Part shown: positions 4,301 to 6,737 of the stretch, in pieces
Numbering within the stretch: the stretch's first letter is position 1
How the letters are laid out: each line of letters begins with the position of its first letter
NCBI GenBank assembly: GCA_040757035.1
Contig: JBFLYM010000040.1
Coordinates: 1 to 6,737, forward strand
Length of the DNA: 6,737 bases
Origin: JAHJBR01 sp040757035
GTDB taxonomy: Archaea > Micrarchaeota > Micrarchaeia > Anstonellales > Bilamarchaeaceae
Direction of reading: 5' to 3'
The notes under the pieces: generated by a model
Databases searched by the model: none
Seen by the model: the letters and a program-made list of their open reading frames with translations, nothing else
Told to the model about the DNA's origin: nothing
Program-made: the position numbers and the translations under genes

Positions 4301-5799
4301 TAAACTTTCTTTCTGAAAAATTCTATTGCGTCTGCCAATTCTCTGTGTTTTTTTGCATATTCTTTTATGTCAATTCCTTTCTTATAAGCATCGCATGCTT
4401 GAACCAATGCCATTGCTCCTGCTTTAGTTCCTTTTGGGTGAGCATGGCATCCTGCCCCCATTGTAGTAATAAAATCAATACCGCCCATTACATCAATAAA
4501 AAGTTTTAATAATACTGGATTAAGCCCTCCTGAAATAATCGGGCAGCATTTTTTCATTCCTCGCCAACTGTCGTCTGACAGAATAACTTTGTGTGCAATA
4601 TCCTGATGAACTAATTTTGCAGCATTTTTACTGTCTTCAGGTATTTTTGACCAATTCTGTTCAAAGAAATGCCCTATTCCTTTAAAATGCAAAATATTGT
4701 TTGCTGCAATAATATCTTCTTCCGGGCTTCCTTTCATTTTTCCAACACCAGCGGTTCCTGTATGAATTCCAGAAGCCCCTGCTAATCTTGCAAATTTAGA
4801 CAAAACCAATACCGAAAATCCGATTGGGTTTTCAGGTCTGGTGAACGCTCCATGAGCTGCTCTATGAAAGTGTATGAACACATTGGGATATCTTCGTCGT
4901 AGCGTTTGAACAGCCATCCATCCAGCAGTGATCCCATCAATCAAAAAAGCATAGCTTCCGGGCTCAAAACCAGCATTCATGATTATTTCGCAGCGTTTAA
5001 TCATTGTGTCAAAATCAGCAGATGAAACATTAAACGAATGAACTTTTTTTCTTCCTGTTTCTTTAACCGCTTTGTCCATTGCTTCTTTAACATGTTTAAC
5101 CATATTTTCATAAGGACAAAAATCCTGATCGGCCTGAGGTTCATCGTTTTTAACAAAATCGCCTCCACCGACCCAAAAATTATACGCAACTTCTGCATAT
5201 TCAGCAGAGGTTAATCCCATTTTTGGTTTTATAATCGTTCCTAAAATCGGGCGATCATACACGTTTAAGTATTTCCTCATATCATCTAATGTATAATTTG
5301 GACCATCGTATTGCTCAAGCATTGCAGAAGGAAACCAAACGTCCAATAATCTCAAGGCAGAGATTTCTTTCATGCCAAAAATATTTCCTGCGATATACGT
5401 TAGAATATTTTGCACATTTCCTCTTCTATCAAAAAGTCTCCATGGATAGGCAATCCAGACAAGATTTTTTTTTAAATCAACCGCATATACAAGAGCATTC
5501 ATTTTTCTTGAAAATGAAGTTTCTGTGGTTACTTCAAAATTTGTACCTGTGGAAGATTCTGCAGCAACTTCTGCTGCTGCCTGCAGAATGTTTAATTTTT
5601 CACCAGAGACCAGATGAAAGACAGTAAGCAGATATTCGCCGTTTTTTGGATTCTGCAAATCAAAATTGACATATGCCAATTGTTTTGAATTAAGGCTTTT
5701 GAGCAAGCTATCTAAGCTATTTAAATTATTTTTTATTAAATTCTTCTTTATCAGACTATTTTTTCTCAGATTTTTTATCGCTTTCTCCCTTTCCACCAA
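4300..5799 (-). CDS. rbcL: Form II/III ribulose-1,5-bisphosphate carboxylase large subunit
   Basis: This RuBisCO converts ribulose-1,5-bisphosphate, CO2 and water to two 3-phosphoglycerates; archaeal relatives mainly process ribose from nucleotides. Numbering from a TTG at 5832, all key residues are present: E92 (ESSTGT), N150, K202 and K204 (IKPKMG), the carbamylated K228 with D230 and E231 (GGGDFVKNDE), H323, R324 and H327 (HFHRAAH), the loop-6 K365 (GTAGVGKMKG) and S434 (ISGG). The sequence follows the recalled M. burtonii enzyme almost throughout, including the extra segment after loop 6 (about 383-415) that corresponds to its assembly domain. The start is uncertain. The region has no suitable ATG: TTG at 5799 has GGAGGTGA (5812-5805) five bases upstream, GTG at 5796 is nearly as good, TTG at 5706 would trim the homologous N-terminus, and TTG at 5832 is the longest option. 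The chosen start overlaps the SPFH gene by 44 bp and adds about 24 Lys-rich residues to the M. burtonii N-terminus. GCG alanine codons are rare here, unlike in neighbouring genes. Confidence 0.92.
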   Translation of the reverse strand: MVEREKAIKNLRKNSLIKKNLIKNNLNSLDSLLKSLNSKQLAYVNFDLQNPKNGEYLLTVFHLVSGEKLNILQAAAEVAAESSTGTNFEVTTETSFSRKMNALVYAVDLKKNLVWIAYPWRLFDRRGNVQNILTYIAGNIFGMKEISALRLLDVWFPSAMLEQYDGPNYTLDDMRKYLNVYDRPILGTIIKPKMGLTSAEYAEVAYNFWVGGGDFVKNDEPQADQDFCPYENMVKHVKEAMDKAVKETGRKKVHSFNVSSADFDTMIKRCEIIMNAGFEPGSYAFLIDGITAGWMAVQTLRRRYPNVFIHFHRAAHGAFTRPENPIGFSVLVLSKFARLAGASGIHTGTAGVGKMKGSPEEDIIAANNILHFKGIGHFFEQNWSKIPEDSKNAAKLVHQDIAHKVILSDDSWRGMKKCCPIISGGLNPVLLKLFIDVMGGIDFITTMGAGCHAHPKGTKAGAMALVQACDAYKKGIDIKEYAKKHRELADAIEFFRKKV

Positions 5800-6688
5800 C
5801 GCCTTCACCTCCGCTTTCCTTTCCGCCTGCAATATTTTTACTTAATCGTTCCATCATCGCAGAGAATTCCATTGGAATAACAAATTTTGTACTCGGAGCT
5901 TTTCCGACCTCTTCAAGTGCCTTAAGTTGCCAAAGCGTAAGCGCAGGACCGATAAGATTGCTTCTTGCAGAATCAGAAACAAGTTTTATGCTTTCGGCTT
6001 CACCTTTTGCTATTAAAATTTTTGCTTGTCTTATACCCTCGCTTTTAAGTATTTCAGAATCTCTTTGACCTTCTGCTTGAAGAACTTGGCTTTGTCGCGA
6101 ACCTTCTGCTTCAAGGATCATTGCCCTTTTAGTTCTTTCAGCAGCCATTTGTCGTGTCATTGCCTCCTGAATCGTACCAGGTGGATTAACTTCTTTTATT
6201 TCCACAGATTCGGCTTTGACCCCCCATTTATCTGTTGCTTCATCCAAAGTTTCTCTAAGTTTGGTGTTTATCACTTCTCTTTTTGAAAGTACGTCATCTA
6301 AAGACATATCACCTATTATACTCCTTAAAGTTGTTTGCGCGAGTCGTATTGTTGCATATTGAAAATCTTCAACTTTAAGAACAACACGTTCTGGATCAGT
6401 TATCTTATAATAGATAACCGCATCAACACCAACGGTTGCGTTGTCTTTTGTAATAACATCTTGTCTGGGAACTTCAAGCGTACGCGTTCTTAAATCGGTT
6501 ACTGTAAGCGTGTCTATCCATGGAAACACATATACTAATCCTGGACCAACAACGCCAATGAAACGACCCCATCTAAGTTGCACTCCGCGTTGATATTCAT
6601 CAAGTTTTTTTATTCCAGAGAGCAAAATTAAAACAATCATTACAAAAATTGTACCAAAACACGTAAAAACTCCTCCCAAATCACTCAT
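5756..6688 (-). CDS. SPFH/Band 7 (stomatin/slipin-like) membrane protein
   Basis: This 310-residue protein has one N-terminal membrane segment (about 9-24) followed by the SPFH domain (about 27-175). The characteristic stomatin stretches are EYQRGVQLRWGR (31-42), GPGLVYVFPWID (48-59), RTRTLEVPRQDVITKDN (67-83), VDAVIYYKI (88-96) and IIGDMSLDDVLSKRE (124-138). Residues 194-237 form four 11-residue coiled-coil units beginning AEG, AEG, SEG and AKG, the usual oligomerisation rod. The LIGPALTLWQLKALEEVG and KFVIPMEF pieces near the C-terminus are also typical, and the protein ends in a Gly/Ser/Lys tail. Relatives form large ring or cage assemblies at the membrane; archaeal slipins often sit beside NfeD and its protease. 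ATG at 6688 is supported by GAGGTG (6701-6696) at 7 bases. Use of a Shine-Dalgarno sequence suggests a position inside an operon. Its last 44 bp overlap the proposed RuBisCO start. Confidence 0.9.
   Translation of the reverse strand: MSDLGGVFTCFGTIFVMIVLILLSGIKKLDEYQRGVQLRWGRFIGVVGPGLVYVFPWIDTLTVTDLRTRTLEVPRQDVITKDNATVGVDAVIYYKITDPERVVLKVEDFQYATIRLAQTTLRSIIGDMSLDDVLSKREVINTKLRETLDEATDKWGVKAESVEIKEVNPPGTIQEAMTRQMAAERTKRAMILEAEGSRQSQVLQAEGQRDSEILKSEGIRQAKILIAKGEAESIKLVSDSARSNLIGPALTLWQLKALEEVGKAPSTKFVIPMEFSAMMERLSKNIAGGKESGGEGVGGKGESDKKSEKK
5805..5812 (-). promoter_or_regulatory. Strong Shine-Dalgarno for the RuBisCO gene inside the SPFH gene
   Basis: GGAGGTGA on the minus strand is an eight-base match to the complement of the archaeal 16S rRNA 3' end. 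TTG (5799) follows after 5 bases and GTG (5796) after 8, both in the RuBisCO frame. The caveat is that the same bases encode Gly-Gly-Glu in the glycine-rich tail of the SPFH protein, so the match could be accidental. Confidence 0.5.
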
Positions 6689-6695
6689 TTACATA

Positions 6696-6701
6696 CACCT
6701 C
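6696..6701 (-). promoter_or_regulatory. Ribosome binding site of the SPFH gene
   Basis: GAGGTG lies seven bases before the ATG at 6688. An ATG between them (6694) is followed at once by TAA, so it cannot be the start. The site decides the start at 6688 and, in contrast with the leaderless genes on the left, suggests translation from a longer operon message. Confidence 0.65.
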
Positions 6702-6703
6702 AT

Positions 6704-6736
6704 TTACACATCATTTTTTATTTCATTCTTTTCCAG
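6704..6736 (-). CDS. Possible C-terminal end of an upstream gene (partial)
   Basis: Of the three minus-strand frames entering from the right edge, only one is open beyond a few codons. It reads LEKNEIKNDV and stops with TAA at 6706-6704, fifteen bases before the SPFH start. Together with the Shine-Dalgarno sequence this suggests an upstream gene in the same operon. NfeD is a common partner of archaeal slipins, but ten residues cannot identify it. Confidence 0.3.
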   Translation of the reverse strand: MEKNEIKNDV

Positions 6737-6737
6737 T

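Noticed and set aside
5289..5627. 112-codon plus-strand frame opposite RuBisCO
   Set aside because: It lies antisense to the conserved N-terminal domain of RuBisCO, and its translation has no recognisable motif.

Overview
The window reads as an AT-rich piece of an archaeal chromosome. The archaeal signs are an archaeal-type single-subunit Dph2 for diphthamide, a form II/III RuBisCO closely resembling (from memory) that of Methanococcoides burtonii, a COG1672-type archaeal ATPase, and TATA boxes centred about 25-26 bases before start codons, as in leaderless archaeal transcripts. Form II/III RuBisCO is known from Methanosarcinales-type methanogens and from several uncultured archaeal lineages, including DPANN groups; the window alone does not fix the lineage.

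Layout from left to right. Bases 1-101 hold no complete gene, but carry a perfect 18-bp palindrome between a TATA-like box and a leftward ATG at the very edge, probably the promoter and operator of a gene lying outside. Next is a leftward 98-codon AlbA_2 (Schlafen-type) fragment that looks truncated. A 181-bp divergent spacer follows, full of dyads built on the hexamer CYTAAC/GTTARG; it separates the fragment from a rightward ATPase gene of the mobile or accessory type. This left third (1-1623) looks accessory.

The rest (1649-6737) is a leftward run of housekeeping and metabolic genes. In transcription order these are the possible tail of an unseen gene, an SPFH/stomatin-like membrane protein, form II/III RuBisCO, PurF (amidophosphoribosyltransferase with propeptide and Fe-S cysteines) and Dph2. 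The SPFH and RuBisCO frames overlap. RuBisCO has no ATG start; the best candidate is TTG behind a strong Shine-Dalgarno sequence inside the SPFH gene. PurF also has to start with TTG. Dph2 converges on the ATPase with only 25 bp between stop codons.

Functionally, PurF spends PRPP to begin purine synthesis, while archaeal form III-like RuBisCOs usually act with AMP phosphorylase and ribose-1,5-bisphosphate isomerase to turn nucleotide ribose into 3-phosphoglycerate. The pair therefore sits on opposite sides of the nucleotide/ribose-phosphate balance, although the partner enzymes are not in this window. The genome also seems prone to short repeat expansion: a degenerate 9-bp tandem array fills the RuBisCO-PurF spacer, ATATCAGATA repeats lie before dph2, and two low-complexity insertions lie inside PurF. 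No rRNA, tRNA, CRISPR array or complete insertion sequence was seen.
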